64,000 nucleotides of DNA from Eudorina sp. 2006-703-Eu-15 (Eukaryota; Chlorophyta; Chlorophyceae; Chlamydomonadales; Volvocaceae): contig BDSI01000009.1 in NCBI GenBank assembly GCA_003117195.1, positions 558,001 to 622,000 on the forward strand. Reading direction: 5' to 3'. The position numbers and the translations under genes are program-made. Positions 1-12,663 of this stretch are shown here, one piece after another (within the stretch, counting starts at the first letter, position 1; each line of letters starts with the position of its first letter). The notes below the pieces were generated by a model. That model made no database searches. It was not told the origin of the DNA and was given only the letters and a program-made list of their open reading frames with translations.

Positions 1-1445
1 GGAACTGGTGGCTGCTGGGCCTGTACTTCACACTGGCCGCGCTGGCATCGGTGGCGTGCGTGCGTAGGGAGGCTGCTGCCACTGGGGGTGCTGGGGGTGC
101 TGCGGGTCCTGTAACCACGGGGAAGGCAGCTGGGGGCGCCGCGGCTGAGAAGAGGGCAGCGGCGGACGTGGGGGCGCCGGCGGGTGTCGCCGGGCAGGCA
201 CAGGCGGCACTGTCAGCCGCGCCTGCGGCGCTGCAGCGGCCGACGCCGCTGTCCCGCGCCTGCCACGCGCTGTTCATGATCAACTGCGCGACCGTGATCA
301 TCGTGGACGTGGTGTGTTGGACGGTGCTGTACCCGATGCTGGCTCGGGGGCCGCAGACGCCCGAGATTGAGCGGATCATTCGGTGAGAGAGGCTGAGGGG
401 CGGAGGGGCTGCGGCGGCTGGAGCAGCTGCGCAACTGGGCAGGGGAGCCGGGGAGGAGGAAGTTGGGCGGCTGGGATTGGGATGGGGGGATTGGGCGGGG
501 GCTAAGGCGGCTAGGGTCCTTGACGGGGTTGCACGGACGTATGGCGCAGCCGCCTTGCCAGGCCATCCTGGACGGCTGTGGGGCTAGGGTTGCTGCGCCG
601 GGATCTCCTCGGTCCGCGACCCAAGGAGGACCCGCCGAGAGCCCGCCAGGATCCAACCCGTGGGTCATCCAAATACCGTATCCAGCTTTTAGGTCCCGAG
701 ATGATAAACAGCTTTCAGACCCTAGAGATAACCGCACCGGATCATTCCCCCCCCACCCCCACCCCCACACGCGCGCGCCGGCGGGTGCCTCCCTGCGCGC
801 AGCCGGCTGCTGATGACGTTCACGTCGTACAACCAGCACGGCTTCAACGCGGTGTTCATCTTCACCGACCTGTTCCTCAACCGACAGCGCCTGGCGTTCC
901 ACGCGGTGGGGCCCCTGGGGCTGTGGTCCCTGCTGTACGGCGTGTGGGCGCACATCTGGCACGCCAAGACCGGAAAGTAAGTGCGGTTGGGTTGGGGGGC
1001 TAAACCCGCCCCGGTATCACCGGATAAACGCGTAAACTGGGCGAACCGCGAGCCCGGGGCACACCGGTCGTGCATAAGAGGAATGCAGGTTGAATGAAGG
1101 GCATGGCTGATGGCTCCCAGTATCCCGGGATGTGCGGATGTCCCACAGCTCACCGCCTCCTGCTGCTCCCTGTGGACCCCCGTCCGCCCCCACCCAACCC
1201 CGGCGGCCCCCCTCCCGCCCCGCACGGACCGCAGGTGGCTGTACCCCTTCCTGGACACCTCCAAACCCTGGGCCCCGGGGGCGTACTTCGGGCTTTATGT
1301 CGTACACTGGCTGGCGTTCGCACTGGTGGCGCTGCTGTACCGCGTCAAGGCCTCGGTGTACGGCAGCAAGGGCCGCGGGGCGGCGGGGGTGGCGGCGGCG
1401 GCGGCGGCAGCAGCTGCGGGGGCCAAAGCGCAGAAGGCGGAGTAG
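1..1445 (+). CDS. Plant-type multi-pass membrane protein (rolling-stone-like), 3' part
   Basis: The 5' end lies outside the window. Exons read 1-382, 803-976 and 1235-1445 (stop TAG), and phases agree at both junctions (CG|C and AA|G). The first exon opens with a hydrophobic segment (NWWLLGLYFTLAALASV) followed by an Ala/Gly-rich loop and a second membrane helix (ATVIIVDVVCWTVLYPML). Exon 2 carries HGFNAVFIFTDLFLNR and LWSLLYGVWAHIWHA. Exon 3 carries WLYPFLDTSKPWAPGAYFG and then another helix. The N-H-x-x-NAVF...D..LN / PYPFLD-S-PYAP pattern is that of the Arabidopsis At3g27770/At5g62960-type transmembrane family, related to Drosophila Rolling stone. Family assignment is from pattern memory. 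The molecular function of the plant members is not established. The C-terminus is poly-Ala followed by a basic tail. Confidence 0.72.
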
Positions 1446-3923
1446 GCGGCAGCGGGGCAGGGGCCGCTGCTGTGTCCGCGGGGGGCGCGTTAGGGAGTGC
1501 GGGCGAGCGCATCAGATAGTGTGCCCCGCCTAGGAGGTCAGCTCTGGATGACACAGCCTTACACCCACCCACGATGAGCGCAATGGGGTGGACGCTCGAC
1601 GGGAGTCCGAGGAGGCCCGGGCGCCGACCCGGAGGCGGCCCGGCCGCGGGTTTTCGTCGAGGCCTCCGTGCAGCTGGAGTGAGGGCGCTCACTGACCCGC
1701 GCTGCCGTGGATCCGACGTGCGCGTCGGCAGCAGGAGGTGGCGCGTTGCTTGGGTTACGTTCGCGCAGTCTTGCAGCGTGCCTGGCGGGGCGGACGGCGA
1801 GCCGGCAGGCGGACTTGCCGGCTTTTTGCTCGCTGACTTTTGACCGGAGCGGGTGCATTAGCGCAATGTAGTACGGGAGTACGGAAGTACGGGAGGGCTG
1901 TTGGTGTTGGTGCGTTTGGGGGCGGTTGGAGAGGGCAGAGAGGTGTTGTGCGCATTCGGGGTCAGTGGATTACCGTGTGTGGGGCCGAGAACGGCGGTGG
2001 GAGTGGATGTCCCGTCGCGCAGTCCAGCACGTTCTGTGCAGCCGACAGCCGATAGCCGACAGAACCCACGGCTCCTTCGGAGATGCTATTGCTCAAGTGA
2101 CCATTGACGCGCACGGCGCCGTCGGGGATGCGAGTCGGGAAGAGGACACCGGCCACTGACTGGGTCTTCCCCGCGCAGCACAGGGGTTGCCCGCGGGCAC
2201 ACAGACAGACCAACACACGGACGCTGCTGTGCACACTTTCCATTACTGGACAGCGCGCGGTCGGGTGCATGGCCCTCAGCCGTCGGCCATGGTTTGATGA
2301 CTATGAAACTGACCCTCGGCCCACAACTCCAGGCTGTCAGACAGACATATCGTCGCCACGCCAACAGTCGCTGCTATGAGCGCCTGCCGGCGTGACTCGC
2401 CAGGCGACCCGGCGCAGGCCGGGCGGAGCAAACCGGCATGCGGCCCGTCGGGCACCTCTGCGGGTGGAGCCTCAGTACGCAGGGAACAGCAACGTACCGG
2501 CACACCTTGTAACGGGTTACGGTAATAGCAATGTACTCCGGAGACGTAGATGTGTGTATCGAAGACGACGCCGATGTATGCATGATTGAGCCGCCTTGTC
2601 AAATGATGTGTTGTGAAAGGCGTAACTGCGACTTGCAGGTGCCTTCAAATCGGGATAAATCTGGTAACGGTCGTGTGGCAGTTGTAACTTGAGTCAGGCT
2701 GCGGTTGCGCGAAGCGAATGTGAAAATCCGAAGCGAATGCTGCTTTGCAATTGCTTTAAGTGGCCTCGCGCGAAATAATCGTTGTGTTTGTGGATCGTTC
2801 TCCGATTGCTGACCTGGAGAGATTGGCAATAGCTATATGAGCGCGCTGGCATCTTGAGCGCCCCATCATAGAATTCTTAATTAAAAGAATACAGATTCCG
2901 CCAGGGCACATTGCGGATGCCCCCAATTTCTTGCTGAACGGCGGGCTGTCGTAGTGGCCGGCCTCAAACGTCCCACAGGAAGATGCCTTGAGCATTCGCG
3001 GAACTCATTAAATTGTTGCCGATTTTATTTTGCAAACAAGCACAACACTGTATGACAAAGGGAAACCTGTAATTAAGTGTAAGCTTAAAGTACGTATCGG
3101 CGACACAAGGTTTTGTTAAGGCTCTAGATCTCCTTTCGTCGCACCACCAGATTGCTTATCTCGTAAGTGCTTGACATATTTTCGCGCGAGTTGTGGATGG
3201 AAACACGTTGCGCAACAAGTTTGGGGGGTGCGCCGTGAGCGGAGGAAGTCTGCCGCGGTCATCTGGCGACCCAAGGGCTAGTATTTTTTTGTCGAGCGCA
3301 AACACGAAGCTTACAAATGGCTTCTGGAGGCGCTGTCTGTGCGTTGCAGTGCCGGAGGGTCTTGGTCGCGTGCGCACTTTGCTGTTGCCATGTTGACGCA
3401 GTCAAGTGTTCAAGCTCTTGACCTAATTTTTGCTGGCATCAATCACACATACGCGCAAGCATCTTGGGATTGTTCAATGAATTTCACCACAAGGGTTGTA
3501 ACACGTATCATCGCCATGCCTGCAGGTGTGATTTTGGACAATATAAAAATGGATTTTCTTCGCAACCAGCGTTCTTAAATTCTGTAGATGATAGCAAGGT
3601 GGGTGGACCGTGACGGAAGAGGCGACCTGCCACGACCTTGGGTCTGGAGTTGTGGTGCTTTATTCACCGACGGAAGCAAAATTCCCCAAATTGCAGGTCC
3701 AGCGCATCGGCATCCCAACGTATGGCACTCCGTAACGCGCTCACGCAAGGCACAAGATATAGAGTGCAGCAACAAGTCTTCCAAAGACAACAACCATTAG
3801 GGCAATAGCAACAACCCACGTCTAGCCTCGACTCGCGTGACGCTCCCGGAAGACCTCCCCCGCAACCGCCGCGGACCCAACACCCGTCACATCAGTTTAG
3901 GGGAGCCACTCCCCAACCCAGCC
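1446..3923. other. Intergenic: 3' UTR of the membrane protein, then AT-richer spacer/promoter
   Basis: No credible ORF was seen. The first part (to about 2,500) is GC-rich and probably includes a roughly 1-kb 3' UTR. From about 2,600 to 3,800 the sequence is clearly AT-richer than its surroundings, with A/T runs near 2,870-2,890, 3,020 and 3,540. This is either promoter DNA of the downstream GTPase gene or old non-coding insertions; I recognise no element in it. Confidence 0.5.
2508..2512 (+). terminator. TGTAA candidate poly(A) signal
   Basis: This is the first TGTAA on the + strand after the membrane-protein stop at 1445. TGTAA is the dominant poly(A) signal of volvocine algae. The implied 3' UTR of about 1.06 kb is long but not unusual for the group. 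There is no downstream evidence. Confidence 0.3.
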
Positions 3924-6900
3924 ATGTCTGCACATCATGGCAAGCACGGCAAGGGAATGCACCACCTGGGTTCACACAACCACGATGCCCACGGCTGGGT
4001 GGAGGGCATCACCAGCCTCAAGGTGCGCAGGGTGGCCGACCATGGGGGCAGTAGAGAGTGTCAGTGGGCTCATGACCTAAGAGGAGTAGCGCCAGCATGC
4101 TACCCGATACGTTGGGGTGGGAGGCCCGCGCTACAGACGCATCACTGTCAGGATGCGGTCTGTAAACGACGGGCTCCGGAGCAGCTGGTCTCGTGTCGTG
4201 TCGTGTTGGGTTTCGTACCCCCGCACTCCCGGGGTCGGTGCCGCACACATGACTCGCACGTGAGGGCGCCGCGCACCTCATCCTCTCCTGGCTGTGGGTG
4301 ACTGCGGCCCCCTGCTGGTAGTGGGGGCGGGGGAGGCCCCGCGCGTCCGCTCCTCTGGCCCTCCCGCGTCGGCGTTCCTCCCTCCCGCGCAAGACGACAC
4401 TCCGGGCCACGCTGACGCCCTCCCCTCCCCTTCCAGGCGGATGACCGCGCGGTGGAGCTGCTGGCTGAGGAGCCCGAGCGGCTGCCCGGGGCCATGAACG
4501 GCAAGGCGTCGGCGGCCGCGGCCGCGGCGGCTGCCGCGCAGCGGGCGGCCGGCGCAGCCGGGGACGCCGCCACCGGCACTGACACCGCCGCTGGCGCGAG
4601 CAAGGCAAGAGGCGGCTGGAGCGATCCACAGCAGCGATAGATTGCATGTTGAGCGACTGAGCTTGCGTGTGTCTGGGGAACTGGGGAACTGAGCCGCGAG
4701 ACAGTAAGCCAGGCGGGTGTGAACCACGACGGCGCGCGCTTGTGTGTGAAAGAAAAGTGGCCCGTGTGTGCGGCACCACGCGGGTGCTGTGGCCCAGCCA
4801 GGGGACACGTGGGACCTGGAGGTGACCAGCAGGTGACCAGCAGGTGCCAGGGCACTGAGTGGCCCAAGGAGGAGCGACGGCACACGCGCAGGCAGGGGCA
4901 CCGGGGGCCCCTCTGGAAGGGGGTTGGGGCTGTGGATCCCAGGCCGGATCGCGGTCCAGCCTCTCAGGTCTTGCGTCAGGTGGCCCGGAAGCGGCACCGC
5001 GACTGGAAGTTCCAGTCGTCACCACGCGAGGCAGCAGCTCTTATCTGGCTGCCCCCCCCCGCCCGACGCGATCCGTGTACCCCCCGCGCGGTTGAGCAGG
5101 AGGGCGCGGCCGGCGCCGGTGCGGCGCCGGGGGCCGCTGGCCCCGCGCCCGGGGTGGTGTCCGTCACCCGGCCCGAGGACTTTGAGGCGGTGCTGCAGCA
5201 TGCGCTGGAGGTCATGGCGGCGGAGGTGAGCTGCGCGGGGGTGCACACAGCAGCGGACGGCTACGGAGGGGAGAGGGGAGGGTCGTAGCTGGGTTGGAGT
5301 GGAGCCAAGGGGAGGGTTAGGGGCCCATTGGTGGTGGCCCCAGCAGCGCGAGGGGATGTGCGGCCACTCTTGCATCAAACGGGGGCTTCCTCCTTTCCTC
5401 GGCATCTGGCTGCGGGTTCGGTGAACAGCCGGCGTATAAGACCCGTCGTGCGGGCGCAGTCGCATGTTGGTTCACAGACGAAGGCCGCAGGACGCCTCCG
5501 CCTGCGCCGAGGCCCTTTTCGCGACTGAGAAGCTCTGATGGAGCTTCGTGCACCCGAGGCCGCTGCACTTGCGGGGGGGGATGGCCCGCCACGATGTGGT
5601 TGCGCCGTGCACCTGCCCCCTGCTCCTCGCCCCGGTCAGCGCAGTACATGGGCGTCGACCGATTCGCCGTGCCCCCCTTCACCGCCCACCCTCCTCCGTC
5701 GTCGTGACGCGATGGTACCGCTGCTGCTGTCTGCTGTCTGCAGATCGAGGCCGTGGGCGAGATGGTTCTGGACGTGGGCGCCCCCCTGGGGTGGGGGCCC
5801 GTGGGGCTGACGCAGCCGCAGCTGGACACGTGCCTGGACCGCATCCGGACAGTGGTCAACCCGCTGCAGGTGCCGTACAGTACACCGGACGGACTCGCAA
5901 CGAAGCGTGCGGCGGTCGGATTCGCGGGCTGGTCCTAGGGGTCGGACAGCAGGGGGTACCGTACTGGCAATGCTAGGGGGCGTGCTAGGGGGCGTGCTAG
6001 GGGGCGTGCTAGGAGGCGGACAGCAGGGGGTACCGTACTGGCAAACAGCGTTGAAGGGCAGAGCGAGCAGAGATCCGGGCAAATGGGTGTGTGGGGGGGA
6101 TTGGATGGGTGGGAAGAGTGGCGTCCGCCAAGGGCTGGAGGACATGTATTGAGGGCAGTGAAATGGATGCCGTATCCATCATCACATGACCGCCAAGTGC
6201 GCAAAGGGCAGGCACGCGTGCCGTATCGTATACTGTACGTTACGGTACTGCATGGTACGGGAGGATGCGGGGTGAGGGCTGAGCGCATAGGCGCTGGTTG
6301 GGAAGCATGCGGAGGCGCTGCTCGCGGTGGGTGGTCGCAGCCAGACTGAGCCGGGGCTGCCTCACATGCGGCAGGGCACTGTCTGAGATCTGGGGGCGCT
6401 AACGTCTCAATGCCTCGGATTCCGTACGGCACCTGCAGGACGACGCCCTCCCCGCCCCTTACCCCCCCTCAGGTGGATGCGACGGTGGTGCTGCAGCGGA
6501 CGGTGCAGCTGCAGACCGCCACCGGGCCGGGTAGGTCGCACCGTATCCGGGGGAGAGTGCTTCGGCGGTCTCTCCGTTGGGGCTGGGTTAGCAGCTCTTG
6601 GCCAGCGTCGGGCCTTGGTCAGATACGTACCTATACACCGGCTGTGGGCTGTGGGCTGCCTGCATACCTGGCTGCCGGGGTGGCCGGTGTGGTCGGCTGT
6701 CGCCAAGAGGCTACCTGGTCTTGGTGCCGTACAGAGGACCGCGGGGTAACGCGGTCACGAATGAGGCGTTCGCGGCCTTTGTTGAACCCATCAAGAGGGG
6801 ACTGGGGCCGCAGTGTACGGGTTGGCGGGTTGTGACCTAATCCTGAAAGGGTCTAGCTCGTCCGCGACGGTTGTCCGCGGCGCCGCGTATGACACTCTCT

Positions 6901-9900
6901 CCGTCCCTTCCCGGGCGGGGAAGGTACAGGCACAAGGGCGACCCTCAAGCCCTATCCCTCGGAGACCCCGCGCCCGCTCCGATGCCGGTGCGGTCTGCTC
7001 CACCCGAGATCCCCACCCCTGCTCTGGCAGCAGCGCAGCATAAACATGTCTACCAAATTTCCTATACCCACCCCTGCCTCCCCCACCCCCCAACCTCTGT
7101 CCGCCCACCTGGTATTTCTCCTCCGCCCCCTAGTGGACTGCGTCACTGCGGACGTGCTGCTGCGGCGGCGGCCCAACTCGCGCGGCCCCCTGGAGGTGCG
7201 GGTGGCGGTGATCGGCAATGTGGACAGCGGCAAGTCCACCATGGTTGGGGTGCTCACGCGCTCCATCCTGGACGACGGCCGCGGACTGGCGAGGTCCAAG
7301 GTGGGGCGTTGTGGGCCGGGGCCGCGTCGTGGGCCGGGGCCAGGGGCGGGCGCGGGTAGTGGGGGACGACTGGTTCTTGACTGGGGCGTTGAGCTCATTC
7401 AGCAACGGCTGGACCGTCAGGGCGCATCAGGGCGCATGTTGTCTACCTTTGGTGGCCCCTGGGGTGACTGTGAGGGAGGGGTGACTGTGAGGGAGGGGTG
7501 ACTGTGAGGGAGGGGTGACTGTGAGGGAGGGGTGACTGAGAGGGAGGGGTGACTGTGAGGGAGGGGTGACTGTGAGGAGGGGTGAGGGAGGGGTGACTGT
7601 GAGGGAGGGGTGACTGAGAGGGAGGGGTGACTGTGAGGGAGGGGTGACTGTGAGGGAGGGGTGACTGTGAGGGAGGGGTGACTGTGAGGGAGGGGTGACT
7701 GTGAGGGAGGGGTGACTGTGAGGGAGGGGTGACTGTGAGGGAGGGGTGACTGTGAGGGAGGGGTGACTGTGAGGGAGGGGTGACTGTGAGGGAGGGGTGA
7801 CTGTGAGGGAGGGGTGACTGAGAGGAAGGGTGACTGTGAGGGAGGGGTGACTGTGAGGGAGGGGTGACTGAGAGGGAGGGGTGACTGAGAGGGAGGGGTG
7901 ACTGAGAGGGAGGGGTGACTGTGAGGGAGAGGTGACTGTGAGGGAGGGGTGTCAAGCGGGTGTAACGGAGCGCACAGGTGCTCCTGTTTGTACTCCTCTT
8001 TGAAGGTAACTCGATGCTTTGGGAAGGTTGATGACGAGGGGAGGGGCGTGCTGCGATGTTGCGCAGCACGGCAATTGCGCCGGCGACATTCCTGCCGGCA
8101 TGGGATCGGAGGCCTAATGGACTCCTCTTATGTTGGGATTAGAGGGCGGGGCCGCGTGACGGTGCGCCTTGAGACGGCCTGGTGACCTCCGGCCGGGTCA
8201 CCAGGCATCGACGAAATCGCTGCCCCTGCCTGTCCCCTTGTCTGCCCCCTGGGTATATGCTCTTCCAGCCTCTTTCATCTCTCGCCCCTTGTGTTGCCCC
8301 CTTGCTGCCCCTCAGGTGTTCAAGCACCACCACGAGGAGACGACGGGCCGCACCTCCTCCATCGGGCAGCACACGCTGTGCCTGGACAGCAAGGGGAACA
8401 TCCTGAACGACAACCTGTTCAGGTGGGGAAAGGGAGACAGAGGGACGTGGACACGTGGTGGGATTGGGTCTCCGTGATTGGCCAAAGTCCTGGCGGGGCG
8501 CAACGTGCTTGTTTTTGCAGCGGGTGGCCAAGGGGGATGGTCGACTGCACGGCAGCCTGAAAGCAGGGACGCCCGCGGGCGATATCAACCTTCGCACTTG
8601 AATGGCAGGACATGTCGGGCGGGACGAGGGCATGGAGCTGCGTCGTGCAGCCACCCGTCGGGTTTGGTGGGGGTCTTGTCGTCATGTCCTGATTGGGCTG
8701 ATCCCCCACTCACCCACTCACCCACCCACTCACCCACCCACCCCACTCCGCTCCCATCATTCCTGCTCGCCCGCGCCCAGGACCCAGACCTGCGCCGAGT
8801 ACATCGCCCGGGCCAGCAAGGTGATGACGCTGGTGGACCTGGCGGGACACGAAAAGTACTTCCGCACCACCGCGTACGGCCTGACCGGCCACCTGCCCGA
8901 CTACGCCTGCCTCATCGTGGGAGCCAACATGGGCGTCGTCGGCATGTGCAAGGTGGGCGGGTGGGGGGTGCGGGGGAGGACAGGGCGCCCCGGAGGGGGG
9001 AGAGACATGCCGTGCATTGGACGCGTGTGCTTCACCGGCTGGCTGGGGGCCCCTGCGCCGCGCGCACACTTGTACCGGCCTCGTTGGCGCCTGTGTGCTG
9101 ATTGGCTTCATGAACGTTCACAGGTCACACACCGTCCTGGACAGCGGCCACTCTACCGTCTCCGCGCATGTGTCGTGTGGCGTCGCACACTCCATCAGGT
9201 CAAAACCTTCCTTCCTTCCTCACCTCCCTGTCGTGTTCGCCGCTGCTCTTCCCTCCGCGCCAGCCCACCCCACCCCACGCTGCATTGCACAGCACACGCA
9301 CGCGCCGCCTGCCGAACCCCCGCTTCCGTCGACCGCTTCCCTGTACCCTCCCTTCGTCCCTTGGCCCCTGCCCTCGCCCCGCAGGAGCACCTGGGGGTGG
9401 CCCTGGCGCTCAAGGTGCCTGTGTTCTTCGTGGTGACCAAGGTGGACATCGCCCCCGAGCACATCCTCAAGCAGACCGTGCAGGTGGGTGCGGGGGGCGG
9501 CGGGCGAGGCCAGGGGAAGGGAGGGGAGCTGGTGCGCGGGGCGGGTGGGGGCTGGCGGCGCGGTCCATATGGGTCGGGCTAGTTGCAAAAAGGGAGAGGA
9601 GAGGGTCCCGAGGGGTGCATCTGTGTGGAAATCGTTTTGGTGCAGCGATGTGGTGTTGGGCTGAGGTCTGGGGTCGGGTGTAGCAAGCAGGATGGTGCAG
9701 GATGGTGGCCGCGTTGACGGTGGGTATCGTTGCAACAGGTAGGTAGGTAGGTAGGTAGGTAGGTAGGTAGGTAGGTAGGTAGGTAGGTAGGTAGGTAGGT
9801 AGGTAGGTAGGTAGGTAGGTAGGTGCGTAGGTGGGATCATGTGGCCTCAGAGGGGGTACAGAACGGGAACCTCTCCTTTCCCACAGGAATGCAGAGCGGC

Positions 9901-12663
9901 CCGTGTGTTACAGTGGGCGCGCGTCAGGGTGAGGGGGGCCTGTCTGCTTTGTCGGTAGCCGGTGTGGCAAGGAACGCCCTGTCCCCCCTCGAGTCGTGTA
10001 GCGCTGCGAGTACGGTACGTGCAAACCTCTTCCCTTCCCACTTCCCTCTCTTCCCGCCCCTCGCCGCCCGGCCCTGCCCTCCGATCAGAACCTGGCGTCC
10101 ATCCTGAAAAAGCCCGGCGTCAAGAAGAAGCCCTTCCTGGTCCGCACCCAGGAGGACGTGTTGCTGTGCGCCCGGAACATGAACACCGACTCCCTGGCGC
10201 CCATCTTCCTCACCTCGGCGGTCACGGGTGAGGGCGGGGGGCGGTGGGGGGCAGAGGGGAGTTGGGCGGGGTGGGGTGGGGGGCAGCTGGGGGCCGCCGC
10301 CGGGGTGGCTGTCTAAGAGTGCTTTGGGTTGCAATTGGAGCCGAGGTCCGGTTGTGTTACCGTAGTCCGTGTTTGACCGGGGGGTTGTAGACAGACGACA
10401 CACCTAATCGGGGTGTGGGGGATAGGGTTAGGAAGACAAACCTAACCCAGAAACGGGGTGGGGGGATGGGCCGGATACCTTGCTTTGTTTGCGGGGACAC
10501 ACCACACCACACCCAGGGGAACTGCGCCGGGTTGATGGGCCCATGGCTTGGGGTGCATGGGTGGCCTCAACTAAGTTTCAAGGTCGGACGCAGCACGGGC
10601 TCCTTTCTCGGGCACCGCGCAAAACACGACAGAGGCTATGAAGATCAGCGCAGCAGTCCGCACCCTATACGTTCCGTTGCCTGTAATACGTTGTGACTTG
10701 TGGGCCCGTGATACGGTTGCGCGGCGCCTTCGACCGTGGGTGATGGCCACTGGGCGGGATGCCTTCACCCCCCACCTGTGTAGCTTTGTTTAACCTGCCT
10801 TGAATCCCACACCGGTACACCACACCTGCTGAGCCCGTCCCGACAGCCCGTCCCGACAGCGAACCCCCCGCCCCCCCCGCGCCTCTCCTCCAGGCAAGGG
10901 CCTGGACCTCGTCCGCATGTTTTACAACCTGCTGCCCCAGCGGCACCGCTGGGTGGACAAGCAGCGGGAGCTGGCCGAGTTCGTCATCGACGAGACGTTC
11001 GGAGTGCCGGGCGTGGGGACGGTGGTGGCGGGCACCGTCAAGCGGGGGGTCATCACCCCCAATACGGTGCTGCTGCTGGGTAGGTTCGAGGGGGGAACCC
11101 CGCCCTCTCACACACATACACACACGGTTATGGGTGGGCTTCTTGTTTGAACACACATTCACCGCGGGAGGGGTGGGGGCCGGGGTTAGGGTCCCGGTCG
11201 CTTGGGACGGAGTCACGAGGCCAAGGGTGCTCAGGAGGGAGACTGAAGGGGGCCTCACCAGCACCTGGCACCCTCGGGGATGCTGTTCGCGCAGCAGTAC
11301 TATCTTCTCTCGTACGCGGGAGTGGGTTCCCCCGGCGGTGCCAAGGTACTGACGTGGCTGGACTGCCGACATGCTGCCCCGCCGAACATCGTGTGCTTCG
11401 GTCTCTCCACCGACCATGGACCGCTGCGTTGCGGCGATGTCTCGCCCCCCCCTCTGCATCCGCAACCCCAACCCCATCCTTCCTCCGCGCCCCCATTGGT
11501 TCCTGCCAGGCCCTGACGTGGGCGACGGCAGCTTCAAGGCGGCCGCCATCAAGTCCATCCACTTCAAGCGCCTGCCCGTCACCACGGTGGTGGCCGGACA
11601 GACCGCGGCGCTGGCGCTCAAGAAGACCAAGCGCAGCCAGGTGCGTCCGGTCAGGTGCTGGGTGCGGTGCTGGGTGCGGTGCCCCAGCGATCCGCTGCTG
11701 GGTCCGCTGGCCCCGCTCTGTGCCGCCTCGTCCTGTATTCTGCGTTGGCCACCCGCGGGGCGGCCACTCCCTGCCTACAACCCCTCCTGCGCTCGCCTTC
11801 TGTCCCCTCGCTGCGTAGGTGCGCAAGGGTATGGTCCTGGTGGACGAGCGGCTCAAGCCCGCCGCCAGCTGGGAGTTCGACGCGGACATCGCCATCCTGA
11901 CCCACTCCACCACCATCCAGCCGCGATACCAGGCGGTCATACACTGCGAGATCATTCGCCAGGCGGCGAGGGTGGTGGCCATGGACCGCGAACGTGAGTC
12001 GGCGCGCGTGTGTGGTGCTAGGGTTCATCGGGGCGTGACAGGGAAGCCCCTGGGAACTCCACGGCGGTAGCGGTGATGGTGTGCACCGGCCACTGGCTTG
12101 ACAGGTCCTGCAACCATCCGCCTCCTGGCTGTAGCGCATGGGGTGTCGAACCGTTTGACTGCCTGACTGCCTGATGCGTGAAGGGCCGACTTTTACATGC
12201 AAGCAAGGAACCCACCCCCAAGCCCGCCCATCCTCGGAAGCCCCGGGATCTCCCTGGCTGAGCTACATGTGTCCGGCATCTACCCCTGCCCTGCCCGGCA
12301 CTGCCCGGCACTGCCCGGCACTGCCCGGCCCCGCCCGCAGGCCTCCGCTCCGGTGACCGCGCCTGCGTGCGCTTCCGCTTCATCCAGCGCCCCGAGTACG
12401 TCACCTCCGGCACCCGCTTCGTGTTCCGCGAGGGCCGCACCAAGGGCATCGGCATCGTGGTGGGCACCGAGCACCAGCCCGCGGACAAGGCCAGTGCGAC
12501 GGTGCCCGGCGGCACCGCCGCCCGCCCCGACGAGCTGGAGGCCGATCGAGAGCGCGAGCGCGCCCTGGCGGAGTCGGGAGCGGCCCCGGTGGTGCCAGCG
12601 GTAGCGGCGGCGCCGGCCGGTCCCGTGACCAGCAGTGGGGCCGCGTGCACTGTGCACACGTGA
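3924..12663 (+). CDS. GTP-binding protein 1/2-like translational GTPase (14 exons, 691 aa)
   Basis: Exons: 3924-4022, 4437-4604, 5100-5225, 5744-5869, 6473-6530, 7134-7300, 8316-8422, 8781-8952, 9385-9483, 10089-10227, 10894-11079, 11510-11640, 11819-11993, 12341-12663. G motifs: P-loop GNVDSGKS (aa 220-227), DLAGH (303-307), TKVD (359-362) and SAVTG (417-421). The EF-Tu-like barrel follows, with [53 protein letters not shown] and the C-terminal [10 protein letters not shown]. These are diagnostic of the GTPBP1/GTPBP2 family; animal members act in mRNA surveillance and rescue of stalled ribosomes. The N-terminal about 190 aa is His-rich and then Ala-rich, and probably largely disordered. The last about 60 aa form an acidic/Ala-rich tail. 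Intron 2 must use a GC-AG donor. The ATG at 3924 is the first in frame before conserved sequence. The gene appears intact. Confidence 0.93.
5942..6044. repeat. Duplicated 28-bp block separated by GCTAGGGGGCGT tandem units (intron 4)
   Basis: The block CGGACAGCAGGGGGTACCGT plus ACTGGCAA occurs at about 5942-5969 and again at about 6017-6044. Between the copies lie about four 13-bp units of the type GCTAGGGGGCGT. The whole array is inside intron 4 of the GTPBP1-like gene. Confidence 0.8.
7461..7950 (+). repeat. 17-bp minisatellite, about 29 copies, in GTPBP1-like intron 6
   Basis: The unit is GGGGTGACTGTGAGGGA, with variants such as GAGAG for GTGAG and a few shortened units. It fills about half of intron 6 (7301-8315). 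Most units contain GTGAGG, the hexamer also used at real 5' splice sites here (for example 10,228). The long antisense reading frame across it (Pro/Ser/His-rich) is a by-product of the repeat. Confidence 0.95.
9737..9824 (+). repeat. (AGGT)22 microsatellite in GTPBP1-like intron 9
   Basis: Twenty-two uninterrupted AGGT units make 88 bp. Every unit boundary reads AG|GTAGGT, close to the consensus 5' splice donor, yet the array lies inside the intron downstream of the real donor at 9,484. Confidence 0.97.
12291..12330 (+). repeat. CTGCCCGGCA decamer x4 at the last 3' splice site
   Basis: Four tandem decamers (the fourth ends in C) lead directly into the acceptor CCGCCCGCAG of the final GTPBP1-like exon. 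They form its pyrimidine-rich tract. Confidence 0.85.

Noticed and set aside
7443..8069. 208-codon minus-strand frame of Pro/Ser/His repeats
   Set aside because: It is an antisense reading of the 17-bp intronic satellite, explained entirely by the repeat.
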